This document shows positions 7,422-16,354 of a DNA stretch of 58,982 nt, piece by piece (the stretch's first letter is position 1; each line of letters opens with the position of its first letter). The DNA comes from DATBGO01 sp050011895. GTDB taxonomy: Bacteria > Actinomycetota > Actinomycetes > Streptosporangiales > Streptosporangiaceae. The position numbers and the translations under genes were made by a program. The stretch is taken from the NCBI GenBank assembly GCA_050011895.1, contig JBEKIF010000053.1, positions 1-58,982 of the forward strand, read 5' to 3'. Under the pieces are notes generated by a model. That model searched no databases, was not told the origin of the DNA, and worked only from the letters and a program-made list of their open reading frames with translations.

Positions 7422-9026
7422 CGAACGCACCATTGCGCGAACCGGGACCGCGCTGGTGCTGGTTGTGCTGGTTTCTCCGGGGATAGGACTGCGAGGGCCG
7501 GGGATTCTGAACACCGGGATGATTCCTTCCCCGGTGATGCGGATCTCGGCGATAAGGGCTTCGACGGCGGCTTTGCGCTCGGCGGGCGTGCCGGCGTCGA
7601 GAATGTCGTGCAGGTAGGTGCCGAGCCGCTCGATGGTGTGGGGCGGGGGCGCGGCGGGCTGGTCGCCGATGGTGTCGGTGATCTCGCGGTGGCGGGCCTG
7701 GAGCTGGTCGATCTCGGCTTGCAGGGCGGTGATGCGGGGGCCGGCGGTGGTGTCGTCCATAGTGCCGTTTTCGAACGCGGTGAAGTACCGGTCGATCGCG
7801 GCCTGCTTGTTCTTGATCTGGGCGAGGACGGCGCCGGCTTCGGCGTGCCGGTCAGCGTGGCCGTCGCGGTGGCGGGCTTGGGCGCGGGTGACGGCGTCGG
7901 TGATGAGGCCGGGGGCCTGGGCGTAGAAGCCGGCGAGGGCGCGGAGGACTGCGGTGTCGGTGTCGTCGGCGGGCAGCCGGGCGGCGTCGCAGCCGTGGGT
8001 GCCGTAGCGGACGCGGGAGAAGCAGGTGTAGTAGCGGTAGGTGCGGCTGCGGCCGGTGGCGGAGGTGCCGATGTACTTGTGGCCGCAGCCGGGGCAGGTG
8101 ATCTTCCCGGTGAGGTCGTAGTCGCTGTTGCTGGCGGCGCGCTGGGTCTGCGGGCCGGCGCGCTCGGCGGCGATGGAGGCGGCGCGCTGCCAGGTCTGGC
8201 GGTCGATCAGGGCCTCGTGGGCGTCCTCGACGTAGACGTCGCCGCGGGCGATGTCGCCGGCGTAGGCGGGGTTGGCCAGGATCCGGGCTATGGCATGCCC
8301 GGACCAGGACTTGCCGGTGCGGCTGCGGACGCCGCGGCGGTTTAGCTCGGCGGCGATGGCCCGGGTGCCGAACCGCTGGCCGGCGTAGAGGCGGAAGATC
8401 TCCTTCAGGTGCGGGGCTTCTTCCGGGTGCGGGATGAGCTTCTGGGTGTCGCGGTCTGCATAGTAGCCGTAGGGCCGCCGGCCGCCGGGCCATTTACCCT
8501 TGGCGGCTTTGGCGGCCATGCCCTTGGTGACGCGGTCGATGATGGTTTCCCGCTCGAACTCGGCGAACACGCCCAGCAGCTGGACGAGCATCCGGCCGAT
8601 GGAGGTGGAGGTGTCGAACGGCTCGGTCGCTGACACGAACGCCACCCCGGCGTCGTCGAGTTCGGCGAGCAGGGCCAGCAGGTCGGACAGGCGGCGGGAG
8701 AACCGGTCGACGCGCACGACGAGCAACACGTCGAACCGCCCCGCCCGCGCCGCGGTCAGGGCGCGCTGCAGGTCAGGGCGGCCGGTGGTGGCCCCGGAGG
8801 CGTCATCGCTGTACTTCGCGACGAGGGTCCACCCCGCCTGGGAGCCGATGTAGTTCAGCAGCGCGGCTTCCTGGGCGCTGATCGAGAAAGGCTGATGCTC
8901 GTCGTCTGTGGAGCGGCGCAGGCAGATCGCGATCCGCCGCACCCCGACCGGCATGTCTCCGAGGAAGGCGCCTGGCCGCCGGCGCTTGCCGCGGGGCCTG
9001 GGCCTGGCTGGCGCGGGTGCTGCCAT
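7380..9026 (-). CDS. Large serine recombinase
   Basis: The 548-residue product has the full large-serine-integrase layout. The N-terminal catalytic domain has ICLRRSTDDE with the nucleophilic Ser and arginines, VVRVDRFSRRLSD, and FAEFERETIIDRV. A recombinase domain follows (GYYADRD through RILANPAYAGD). Then comes a zinc ribbon with CPGCGHKY and later Cys residues, a coiled coil (about 400-470), and a basic tail. The start has AGGAGG five bases upstream. It would excise or integrate the surrounding element. The last residues, VGRVGLEPTTGGL, are the antisense reading of the tRNA-Met fragment, so the gene's 3' end is supplied by the attachment site. Apparently intact. Confidence 0.93.
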   Translation of the reverse strand: MAAPAPARPRPRGKRRRPGAFLGDMPVGVRRIAICLRRSTDDEHQPFSISAQEAALLNYIGSQAGWTLVAKYSDDASGATTGRPDLQRALTAARAGRFDVLLVVRVDRFSRRLSDLLALLAELDDAGVAFVSATEPFDTSTSIGRMLVQLLGVFAEFERETIIDRVTKGMAAKAAKGKWPGGRRPYGYYADRDTQKLIPHPEEAPHLKEIFRLYAGQRFGTRAIAAELNRRGVRSRTGKSWSGHAIARILANPAYAGDIARGDVYVEDAHEALIDRQTWQRAASIAAERAGPQTQRAASNSDYDLTGKITCPGCGHKYIGTSATGRSRTYRYYTCFSRVRYGTHGCDAARLPADDTDTAVLRALAGFYAQAPGLITDAVTRAQARHRDGHADRHAEAGAVLAQIKNKQAAIDRYFTAFENGTMDDTTAGPRITALQAEIDQLQARHREITDTIGDQPAAPPPHTIERLGTYLHDILDAGTPAERKAAVEALIAEIRITGEGIIPVFRIPGPRSPIPGETSTTSTSAVPVRAMVRSVGRVGLEPTTGGL

Positions 9027-9093
9027 TGGTTCCTCCTGGAAAGCCAGGGCGGGCCGGGGGCGGATGCTGCCCGCCCCCCGGGTGCCCGCCGGG

Positions 9094-9321
9094 TCAGGGG
9101 GTGCCAGGCCCGGGATGGCCGTCCCAGAAGCTGGCGAGCAGGACAGCGAGGGCCTCGACGGCGCTGTCGTACTCGGCGGCTGTCATCGGGACGGTCTCGG
9201 TCCTGGTAATACGGATAGAGCCGGGAAACGGGGCAGTAGCGTATTCCCGTGCTCCGCCCCGCGTTTCACCATTCCCATTATATTCGCCTGGTCGGTGATT
9301 ATCGACGGTTTTCCGGGCCAT
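9094..9321 (-). CDS. Small element-borne protein upstream of the recombinase
   Basis: The product has 75 residues, starting at the ATG at 9321 directly behind GGAGGAGG. Its C-terminal half (ITRTETVPMTAAEYDSAVEA) resembles small proteins found beside recombinases of actinobacterial integrative elements. It lies 67 bases ahead of the recombinase on the same strand and may be its partner; a directionality role is only inferred from position. It has no recognisable DNA-binding motif. Confidence 0.55.
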   Translation of the reverse strand: MARKTVDNHRPGEYNGNGETRGGAREYATAPFPGSIRITRTETVPMTAAEYDSAVEALAVLLASFWDGHPGPGTP

Positions 9322-9420
9322 CCTCCTCCAGTTTGGAATGCTGGCTGATGGGCGAAATTGCGTCTTTGGATAGCGCTCTGGCGGGATGCGGCCGGGCATC
9401 CGCGCGCCGCAGGCGTGCCG

Positions 9421-9788
9421 TCAGGCGGCGTCGGAGAGGCTAGCGGGGGTGATGGCCCTGGAGTAGGACATGACCGCGTCGTGGGCGGCCCCGTGACTGG
9501 AGCTGACGTGGACGAACTCGCAGGTGACCGGCCCGAAGGACTTCACGACCCGGTAGTGGCCGCCGCCGGAGAGTCGTCCCGGGCGGTGACCCGAGCATCG
9601 CGGCGACCTCGTCTACCGCGGCGCGCCCGGCGTCGTCGCTGGCGCGGCCCGGAAACCTGTGCAGGCTCTACCCGTGTTCGCTCACCGGCACGTCCGGGTG
9701 GTGGTCAAGGTAGTCGGCGGCCCGGCGCAGGCCGCTGATGATCCCTGGCGCGGGAGGATGATTCGCCTACAATAGAATGGTCGGGCAT
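9421..9788 (-). pseudogene. Broken small element-borne protein
   Basis: A strong ribosome site (GAGGAG) precedes the ATG at 9788, but the frame breaks within 25 codons. Coherent pieces continue in other frames: GLRRAADYLDHHPDVPVSEHG then a TAG, RASDDAGRAAVDEVAAMLG, and finally a piece ending SYSRAITPASLSDAA before the stop at 9421. Together they read like one 115-120 residue protein carried on actinobacterial integrative elements, with at least two frameshifts. Function unknown; certainly not expressed whole. Confidence 0.55.
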
Positions 9789-10930
9789 TGATCTCCTCTT
9801 GTGCGGTGGCCGCCTAATATGGAGGCCAGGCCGCCCGGCTGCGAGGCGCCGTCAGGCCTGGCCTTCCCGGAGGCCGCAGGGTTCTTCCTGCACTTACATA
9901 AATCCGGTTTTCGGGGCCCTTTTTCACGCAGACCCGCGGAATCGCGCTGGGCAAGCAACCGGACGCGCTGATGCGGGGGCCGCCGAGGATGTCGTCCAGC
10001 GTGCCGCGGCCTTGTCGGCTCGCAGGTCAGCATGCCGGGAGGCCGGACGTTAACGGGAAAGCCGCAGCAGCGAGGCCAGGATCGCCACCAGGCTGGCGCG
10101 AACAGGTAGTAGGCACGCACGCAGGGGCGGTGATCAGACTCGCGGGATAGCTGCCACTGCTTCGGAAGTCATTGAAGAGGGCCAGTGGGGCGTCCGGCTG
10201 CTCCGTCCCGTGTCGCCGCGGCCCGCGTGCTGTCCTGAACGGCGCTGTGTGCCGCGCTGGGGCTGTCCGGGCGGTGCCGGGGGATGCACACGGGCTGCTA
10301 GGTGGCGGGGGCGGTTCCGCGGCCGGTGCGGGCTCCGGGGGTGCGGGTGGCCAGGCCGCTGGTTTCGAGGGCAGCCATTTCCCGCCGGCGGCGATCCGGG
10401 TGGTGCCGGTGGCGGCGTCGATCTGGGCGGCGGTCGTGCCGGGTGCGGCGGTCAGCGGGCGCGGCTGCGGCCGGCGGGCCGGCCTCGCCCGCGCGGGGGC
10501 CTCGCCGCACGGCGCCGCGCCCGCCCCGCGCCGAGCCTCGTGCGCGCCATGTTCGTCCTGGCCAGCCTCACCCGGACTCGCGCTGCGCGCCTCGCTGGGC
10601 ACCGGCCAGGACAAGCACCTCGCCGGGCGGCACCCCGGAGGACGAGCTACTTGAACACATATAAGGGGAGCTGCCGGGCACATTAGCAACCGCCATCAGC
10701 TGCATATGATTACCGCCCCAGCCACCCCCGATATTTTTTTACAGGCAGGTCCTGTATCAGTCTGGGAGTCCGCCGGGTGGTCCAGATCGGCCCCTACCTG
10801 GGTCAAGGCGCCCAGCGGGGCTTCCGGTCTCAGCAGGAATGCGGAAAGGAGTACGGATTAGCTGACGGAAAGGAAGCCCTGCCGGTCGGTTCGCTATTTC
10901 CCCCGGAACGGGCCATCCTCGCAGCCGTAG
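9789..10930. other. Stretch without a recognisable gene
   Basis: Several long overlapping frames on both strands are low-complexity Ala/Pro/Arg/Gly products typical of spurious frames in GC-rich DNA. A minus-strand piece around 10440-10390 (TTAAQIDAATGTTR) hints at a helix-turn-helix fragment, but nothing around it supports a gene. It is probably decayed element DNA. Confidence 0.4.
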
Positions 10931-11339
10931 GTGACCATCTGCCATGCCTACCGGGCCGTGAGTTCCGTTCTGGCTGCGGACCGGCTGGTTCCAAGGGCCG
11001 CCCTCGTCGTGGACTTGCCAGGTGGGCGGGGCCGGGGCCATGCGCGCGCAGCTCCGCCACCTGGCAGAGGCGGCGGGCCGGCCCAATGTCCACCTTCAGG
11101 TGCTCCCGAACGCGGCGGGCGCCCATCCGGCAGTCACGGGTGAGTTCACGATCTTGCGCTTCCCGGAGCTGATCGCCCCGGACGTGGTCTACCTGGAGAA
11201 CATGACCAGCAACGTCTACGTCGAGCGGGAGGCGGAGGTGTTCCGATATAACCTGGCGCTGGAACGCTTGAGCACCCTTGCCCTCGGGCCTGAGGAAACG
11301 GTTGCCCTCATCGCCACGCAGGCAGACGCACTGGAGTAA
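10931..11339 (+). pseudogene. XRE-family regulator remnant (DUF5753 C-terminus)
   Basis: From the ATG at 11040 the frame encodes a clean C-terminal half of a DUF5753 domain: MRAQLRHLAEAAGRPNV, LQVLPNAAGAHPA, FTILRFPE, DVVYLENMTSNVY and the closing ETVALIATQA. Intact proteins carry an N-terminal XRE helix-turn-helix and about 150 more residues. Upstream, degenerate pieces (for example around 10990-11020) appear in shifted frames, so the N-terminus is destroyed. It stands 20 bases before the DUF397 gene, the usual partner order. Element-borne regulator, inactive. Confidence 0.7.
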
Positions 11340-11359
11340 TCACGAGAGGGGGCACGGAA

Positions 11360-11569
11360 GTGGACGTGCGAGACCTGCGCCGCGCCGACTGGCGCAAGAG
11401 CGCCCGCAGCGGCGGGAACGGCAGCTGCGTCGAGGTTGCCCGTAACCTGCCGGGAATCGTCGCCGTGCGCGACTCGAAAAACCCCGACGGCCCGAAGCTT
11501 GTGCTTACCCCTGCCACATGGCAAGAGTTCACCGCCAGGGTCAAGACTGGCCAGTTCGACCTCGGCTGA
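11360..11569 (+). CDS. DUF397 domain protein
   Basis: The product has 69 residues from the GTG at 11360, with GAGAGGGGG upstream. The DUF397 signature is complete: DWRKSARSGGNGSCVEVA, VAVRDSKNPDGP, and LTPATWQEFTARVK. Streptomyces relatives work with a neighbouring DUF5753 XRE regulator in developmental or antibiotic control, possibly as an antitoxin-like pair. Here the partner at 10931-11339 has lost its N-terminus, leaving an orphan. Confidence 0.85.
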   Translation: MDVRDLRRADWRKSARSGGNGSCVEVARNLPGIVAVRDSKNPDGPKLVLTPATWQEFTARVKTGQFDLG

Positions 11570-11732
11570 GATCCTCGGAACTATGCCCCATTACGAGCGG
11601 CGCCGGTGCGGCTTCTGGGGACCGGAACCTGCGCTCCGCCAGTGTCCGCCCGGCTCACCGGCGCGGAAACAGTTCCGCGCGGAGCCTGCGATCCGGTGCG
11701 GGTGCGGGTCATCGCGCCGCCTTCCGGGCCGG

Positions 11733-11808
11733 TGACCTGCGCAGACACACCGGAAGCAGGTCACCTTCGATCAGGACTTCGCGGTGCGCATGCTGGTACG
11801 TTTCGGCC
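11733..11808 (+). repeat. 76-bp direct repeat, left copy
   Basis: It begins TGACCTGCGCAGAC and ends CTGGTACGTTTCGGCC. It matches 14426-14500 with six mismatches and one single-base gap. The two copies bracket the cupin, NmrA and MmyB-type genes. Confidence 0.8.
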
Positions 11809-11917
11809 ACCGAGACATCGGCACCCTCATGATCGCCGTCACCTGCTGTATTACTACTGGCAGGGGGTACCGACGGCCGAGTCGCTGCGGTGGGCTGCGG
11901 TGGGCTACCCCCTGACT

Positions 11918-12430
11918 TTATTGCCCGAGCGGGTGACTTGTGAGGGGCGTGAGTTGATGAATGTCGTGGCGGCGCCGTAGCGCCGCGATCTCGGCTTGGT
12001 CTGGTGGTCCTGCGGCGGCCAGCAGGTTGGTGAGTTCCTGGAGGTAGATCTCGTGGCCGGCCGGGGACACGAGGAAGAGCATCCGGGCCGGTTCGGGTCC
12101 TGGATTGAAGAAGGCGTGCGGGCATCCGGCCGGAACGAACATGAAACTTCCTGGTCCGCCCCGGAACACCGGGGCGCCGGTCGCCGACTCCCAGGTGCGC
12201 CAGTCGCCGCTGGCCTTGGCAGCCGGCTGGAAGGCGAGCAGGTCGAGTTCGCCTTCCAGCACGTAGAACACCTCTTCAGCCTGATGGTGCAGGTGTGCTC
12301 CGACGTCGAATCCGGGGGCGACCTCGGCCTCGAACGCCGACCATATCTTCGACTGTTCGGCGCCCGCCTTCAGGGTCATGGTCTGGATCTTGCGGCCGCC
12401 ACCGGGCGGTAGCAGCAGTCCGTCGGTCAT
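11918..12430 (-). CDS. Cupin domain protein
   Basis: The product has 170 residues. Motif 1 of the cupin barrel is visible as GAHLHHQAEEVFYVLEGELD (metal-ligand His residues and Glu), and motif 2 around PAGCPHAFFNPG. There is no signal peptide. Single-domain cupins of this type are often small dioxygenases, isomerases or ligand sensors; the substrate cannot be read. It lies 19 bases after the NmrA-like gene on the same strand, so the two probably form an operon. The ribosome site is weak. Confidence 0.85.
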   Translation of the reverse strand: MTDGLLLPPGGGRKIQTMTLKAGAEQSKIWSAFEAEVAPGFDVGAHLHHQAEEVFYVLEGELDLLAFQPAAKASGDWRTWESATGAPVFRGGPGSFMFVPAGCPHAFFNPGPEPARMLFLVSPAGHEIYLQELTNLLAAAGPPDQAEIAALRRRHDIHQLTPLTSHPLGQ

Positions 12431-12449
12431 ATCTGCTCGCTTTCTGCGC

Positions 12450-13334
12450 TCAGGGTTTCCATGCGGTCGCGCGCAGCCAGGTCTCCAGTCGCATCAGGCC
12501 CGGGTGTTCCGCCCGCAGCGCCGAGAGGTCGGCTAGTTCGGAAGGGTGCTCGTTGAAGAATGTGAACATCTGGGCCAGCTGCGCGTCGAAGGCGCGGATC
12601 TGCTCGATGGGCATCTGGCGGAAACGCGCCGGCAGGCCGCAGACACGGCCGAAGGTCTCGGCGATCTGCGGAGGCGTGAGTACGTCTCCGGCGATCTCGA
12701 CGGTCCGGCCGAGGTACTGGTCCGGCCGGTCGAACGCGATCGCCGCGAACGCGCCGATGTCGCGCACCGAGATGAGCTGCATCGGAAGCTCTGGCTGCAC
12801 GGCGAGGCTGACCACTAGCTCGCGGTCTTCCATGACCGGGCGATTGTAGGTGGCGAAATTGTCCATGAAGGAGACGGGGCGCAGGATAGTCGACGGAAGC
12901 CCGAGCGCGCGGATGTGCTCCTCGATCCGCGCCTTGCTCTCGTAGTAGGGGATTCCCGAACGGGCGCTCGCTCCATTGAGCGAGCTGTACACAAGATGCT
13001 CGATGCCGGACTCCCGGGCGAGGTCGGCCACCGCCTTCCCCCGCCGTTCTTCTGCCACCACACCTTCCTGGCTGATCTTGGGACCGGCCATCATGGTCAG
13101 CACGAGGAAGACTCCGTGCGCGCCTTCCATCGCCGTCCGCAGCGAACTCGGGTCATCAAGGTCACCCACGACGAGATTGGCTCCTGCCCGCTGCAGCGCA
13201 TTGGCGGCGGGCGAGGCTGGGTCGCGCACCAGAGCGCGGACCGTGCGATCACGTTCAAGCAGGTGCCGCGCGGTCGCACCGCCCTGCTGCCCGGTGGCGC
13301 CGATGACCAGCACTGGTCCCTCATGACCCGCCAT
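12450..13334 (-). CDS. NmrA-like NAD(P)-binding protein
   Basis: The product has 294 residues. It opens with a Rossmann motif (VLVIGATGQQGG), followed by NmrA-family features: VVGDLDDPSSLRTAMEGAHGVF, HLVYSSLNGAS, the YYESKARIEEHIR segment and LRPVSFMDNF. Members are atypical short-chain dehydrogenases, serving as redox sensors or reductases of quinones and similar small molecules. The start ATG has AGGAG six bases upstream. It leads the cupin gene and diverges from the MmyB-type regulator across 138 bases, which suggests regulation by that protein. Confidence 0.9.
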   Translation of the reverse strand: MAGHEGPVLVIGATGQQGGATARHLLERDRTVRALVRDPASPAANALQRAGANLVVGDLDDPSSLRTAMEGAHGVFLVLTMMAGPKISQEGVVAEERRGKAVADLARESGIEHLVYSSLNGASARSGIPYYESKARIEEHIRALGLPSTILRPVSFMDNFATYNRPVMEDRELVVSLAVQPELPMQLISVRDIGAFAAIAFDRPDQYLGRTVEIAGDVLTPPQIAETFGRVCGLPARFRQMPIEQIRAFDAQLAQMFTFFNEHPSELADLSALRAEHPGLMRLETWLRATAWKP

Positions 13335-13472
13335 ACGAGCTCCTCTTATCAGGCCTCGGGTGTATGACCATGATCGCCAGGATAATGAGGCGTGACCGGC
13401 CGGTCCGGGTACTGATACTGCTAGCCTGCGGCCTGTAACCCACTCTGCCCGGGAGTCAGGTCGGCGTGACGA

Positions 13473-14333
13473 ATGGCAAATGAGACCCCGCAGTCAGCGC
13501 GCCGGGCGGAGCTGGCCGCCTTTCTCCGCACTCAGCGGGCCCGGCTGCGGCCGGCCGATGTGGGCCTGCCGGAGGACTGCGATCCCGGCCGCCGACGGAC
13601 TCCCGGCCTGCGGCGCGAAGAGGTCGCCCAGATCTCCGACGTCAGCGTCACCTGGTACACGTGGCTGGAACAAGGCAGGAACATCTCGGCATCGGAACAG
13701 GTGGTCGAAGCGCTGGCTCGAGCGCTGCTACTCGACCCCGACCAGCGCCGGCACATCCGCGGCCTGGCCGGCTTCTCCACCGCGACGGGCAAGACACACA
13801 CCGACGATGCGCATCCCCGGCTGCAGCGACTGGCCAACGCGGCCGCCCCCAACATCGCCTCCGTCTATGACGTGCATTTCGACTACGTCGTGTGGAACGA
13901 GCCTTACAGGCGGCTCCGGCATGACCCTGCACTGCTCCCCGCCGACCGGCGCAATCTCCTGTGGATGATGTTCAACGACGCAGAGAACCGTGCCCGTATG
14001 GTCCGCTGGGAACCGGCCGCGCGCGCGGTGCTCAGCCAGTTCCGAGCCGCCGCCGGCCAGAGACCCGACGACCCGCGATTCGCCGCAATAGCGGCGGAGT
14101 TGACCGAGGCCAGCCCGGAATTCCGCGAATGGTGGGCGGAGTACCCCATCCGCGACTTCAGACCAGCAACGATCGGGATTGATCACCCCGAGATCGGGCG
14201 GCTCAACCTAGAGATGTTCCAGTTTCGCCCAGTCGAGCACCCCGACATGCTCATGGTCCTACAAGTACCCAGGAGCGTGGATGATCTGCAGCGGGTCAGT
14301 TCGCTGCTTGACGCGCCGGACCGGAGGCTATGA
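13473..14333 (+). CDS. XRE regulator with MmyB-like ligand-binding domain
   Basis: The product has 286 residues. The N-terminal helix-turn-helix spans about residues 10-90 (RRAELAAFLRTQRARL, GLRREEVAQISDVSVTWYTWLEQGR). The C-terminal domain shows the MmyB-like PAS-type pattern: YDVHFDYVVWNEPYRRL, NLLWMMFND and W-rich segments. In Streptomyces MmyB relatives bind fatty-acid-like ligands. It diverges from nmrA-cupin, a frequent arrangement in which the regulator controls the neighbouring reductase genes. The right 76-bp repeat starts 93 bases beyond its stop. Confidence 0.9.
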   Translation: MANETPQSARRAELAAFLRTQRARLRPADVGLPEDCDPGRRRTPGLRREEVAQISDVSVTWYTWLEQGRNISASEQVVEALARALLLDPDQRRHIRGLAGFSTATGKTHTDDAHPRLQRLANAAAPNIASVYDVHFDYVVWNEPYRRLRHDPALLPADRRNLLWMMFNDAENRARMVRWEPAARAVLSQFRAAAGQRPDDPRFAAIAAELTEASPEFREWWAEYPIRDFRPATIGIDHPEIGRLNLEMFQFRPVEHPDMLMVLQVPRSVDDLQRVSSLLDAPDRRL

Positions 14334-14639
14334 CCTAACTGCCGTGCCACCGGGGACCCGGCGCCCAGTGCGCCGGTCGGCCAGCAGCAGGTGCGCGCGG
14401 CTTATCGTCTGCCATTTGTTGTGCCTGACCTGCGCAGACCTACCGGCAGCAGATCACCTTCGATCAGGACGTCGCGGTTCGCATGCTGGTACGTTCGGCC
14501 CACTCATCCTGACCTGGGCTAATGTCGGCGCGCGCCTGGTCCTGGGCGTGATGGTATGGCCGGGTGCTGGCCAGGGTATGGCCGGATTCCCGGGGCTTCC
14601 TGGCCGGGGACGCGTCCTCTGGGGCCTGGCGCGGGGCGG
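14334..14639. other. Intergenic stretch with no gene recognised
   Basis: It holds the right copy of the 76-bp direct repeat (14426-14500) and then G-rich low-complexity sequence that runs into an IS110 remnant. No supported gene. Confidence 0.5.
14426..14500 (+). repeat. 76-bp direct repeat, right copy
   Basis: About 92% identical to 11733-11808 and in the same orientation, with one base missing near its end. In one plus frame both copies could encode TFDQD[FV]AVRMLVR, so the repeat may derive from a lost gene. Confidence 0.8.
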
Positions 14640-14790
14640 GCCGGGTATGGCCCGCTATCGCGGGCCCGGCGGGCGTCAGCCTGGAGCTGGGAGAAGATGG
14701 CGTCGCTGACGCGGCGCTTGAGCGCTCGGGGCTTCTTCGGGGCTCTTGCCCTTGGCCAGTTTCCGCTGGTGGCGATGGCTTGGGTAGTGC
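14640..14790 (-). mobile_element. IS110-family transposase C-terminal remnant
   Basis: On the minus strand, HQRKLAKGKSPEEA in one frame is followed after a shift by RALKRRVSDAIFSQLQADA. This is the usual C-terminal end of IS110-type transposases. The catalytic DEDD domain is absent. It ends directly against the hicA stop codon. Confidence 0.6.
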
Positions 14791-15015
14791 TCAGTCGAGG
14801 AGCTTCAGGAACTCGGCAGGGGTCAGGCCCGCCTGCCGCAGGATCGACGCGGGCGTGCCGCGCTTCACCACGCCATGCTGCGGGATGACAGCCACCCGCC
14901 CCTGCCGGTTGCAGTAAACGGCGTGGCTGCCCTTCGTCCGCACATGGGAGAAGCCGACCGGCTCCAGCGCCTGGGTGACCTTGCGTACCGGAAGGTCAGC
15001 TAGCGCGGGGCTCAC
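14791..15015 (-). CDS. hicA: Type II toxin HicA (mRNA interferase)
   Basis: The product has 74 residues with the double-stranded-RNA-binding-like HicA fold. The catalytic His lies in GSHAVYCNRQG, followed by VAVIPQHGVVKRGTPASILRQAGL. HicA toxins cleave mRNA and are neutralised by HicB. It starts with GTG overlapping the hicB stop by four bases, so the antitoxin is translated first. All key residues are present, so it is probably functional. It is carried inside the integrated element and may stabilise it. Confidence 0.88.
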   Translation of the reverse strand: MSPALADLPVRKVTQALEPVGFSHVRTKGSHAVYCNRQGRVAVIPQHGVVKRGTPASILRQAGLTPAEFLKLLD

Positions 15016-15236
15016 GCAGCGGGTAGCTGGAAGGAGGTCACCAGCGGAGTCGCTGTGACGTGCCCGGCCGGATCGTCCACGTCTTCCAGATACAACTCGA
15101 CGGCCTCGGCCAGGTTGGCCAGGGCTTCGTCAATCGTGTGACCCTGGCTGGCCACGTCGACCTCCAGGCACTGCGCGATAAACCAGTCCTCTTCCTGGTG
15201 CAGCGCTGCGGTCAGGGTACGCGGCGTGTCCGGCAT
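15012..15236 (-). CDS. hicB: Type II antitoxin HicB
   Basis: The product has 74 residues with the short HicB fold: HQEEDWFIAQCLEVDVASQGHTIDEAL and the NLAEAVELYLED helix. It lacks a C-terminal DNA-binding domain, as in the minimal HicB class. It lies immediately upstream of hicA with a four-base overlap (antitoxin first). The ribosome site is weak. It binds and masks HicA and may contribute to autoregulation. Confidence 0.87.
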   Translation of the reverse strand: MPDTPRTLTAALHQEEDWFIAQCLEVDVASQGHTIDEALANLAEAVELYLEDVDDPAGHVTATPLVTSFQLPAA

Positions 15237-15368
15237 GGAACCAGGATAGCCACTCGCTTACCGGGTGACCCGGAGCCCGGCGCACTAAGTTCCGCACCCA
15301 GTCTGCATCAGCCGGCGTGGATGCCGGTCAGGCCGCGTCCTGCTCGCCGGCATCCTGAACCTTCACTA

Positions 15369-15920
15369 GTGGCGTACGCGGCCGCGCTTGGCGGCGTCAT
15401 CTCGCCGAGGCCGCTGACCCGGCCAATTATCCTTTTCGCGGTGATCCGGGCCGTCGCGGTGTCGATTGCCGTTGCGATCGCCTTCGGGCTGCAGCTGCCT
15501 AACGCCTACTGGATGCCCATCGCCGCCATCTTTGCCATGAAGCCCAGCCTGCAGCAATCCGCCCTCATCGCCGAGCAGCGCGTGGCCGGGACGATCCTGG
15601 GCGCCGCGGCGGCGGCCCTCGTCTTGCTGGCGGTCGACAACAGAACCGCGCTAGAAGTGATCATCGTCGTCCTGTTCGCGCTGGCCGGGTCGATCCGCAC
15701 CGTGGGCTACACCTGGTACACCGGGGCAGTGGCCGGGGCTGTCCTGATCGCCATGGACGTGCCCCACCCGTCCAGCCTTACGGACGAGGGACGGCGGATC
15801 CTGTTCACGTTCGCCGGCGTCGGGATCGCCGTCATCGTCATGTTCCTGGCGAGCCTGCTGCAAAAGCACACCGCCAAAGCGGTGCCACAGGCACCGGTTC
15901 GCCATGGCCAGGCAGGGTGA
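15369..15920 (+). pseudogene. FUSC-family permease, N-terminally truncated
   Basis: From about the GTG at 15369 the frame encodes the C-terminal FUSC membrane domain: at least four hydrophobic helices and the signature YWMPIAAIFAMKPSLQQSA with EQRVAGTILGAAAAA. Intact relatives carry an additional N-terminal membrane half and soluble region, which is absent; the sequence before 15369 is unrelated and close to hicB. The C-terminal tail closely matches the end of the 53-residue relic at 4389-4550, so the two are paralogous. It may still be expressed as a membrane fragment. Confidence 0.7.
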
Positions 15921-16099
15921 GCGAGCCAGGCAGCCGCGGGGCGGTACCAGGCACCCGGCTTGGCGGGTGGCCAGCTAGGTCCTGGGCGGATGCGTCCGAA
16001 ACTGACGCCGCGGTCGGTGTAGTAGTTGCTGGCGATGGCGCCGGGGAGCTGGCCTCCTCAGTCCTGGCCGACGTTTCCCCGAGGAGTACTCTCGTACGT

Positions 16100-16354
16100 A
16101 TGAGTGACGGGTCCCTGTCTTTCGATGCCGAGGTCGCTGACCATCAGGTGATCTTCAGGGCAGGCCAGGTCGAGGCGGTCGTGGTCCCCCTGGAGGAGTA
16201 CCGCGCGCTCAAGGCGCTGGAGCAGCGTGAGGCCGAGCTGTACTGGGTCGCTCACGAGAGCAGGTACCCGTCTCGGCCAGGTGATGACGTCCCTGACGGC
16301 AACGTGTACGACTCGATGGAAGCGCTGGTGGCCGATCTCGGCGCAGGCAAATGA
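16100..16354 (+). CDS. Antitoxin of a RelE/ParE-like toxin-antitoxin pair
   Basis: The product has 84 residues from the ATG at 16100, preceded by GAGGAG. It contains EVADHQVIFRAGQVEAVVVPLEEYRALKALEQ, a Phd/YefM-like pattern, and an acidic C-terminus. Its stop overlaps the start of the next gene by four bases, the standard antitoxin-toxin arrangement. A longer in-frame reading exists from a GTG at 15917, but that part is low-complexity and probably untranslated. Family assignment is moderate; the pair assignment is stronger. Confidence 0.7.
   Translation: MSDGSLSFDAEVADHQVIFRAGQVEAVVVPLEEYRALKALEQREAELYWVAHESRYPSRPGDDVPDGNVYDSMEALVADLGAGK

Noticed and set aside
10027..10689. Long ORFs on both strands
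   Set aside because: Low-complexity Ala/Pro/Arg products in GC-rich DNA with no domain and no ribosome site.
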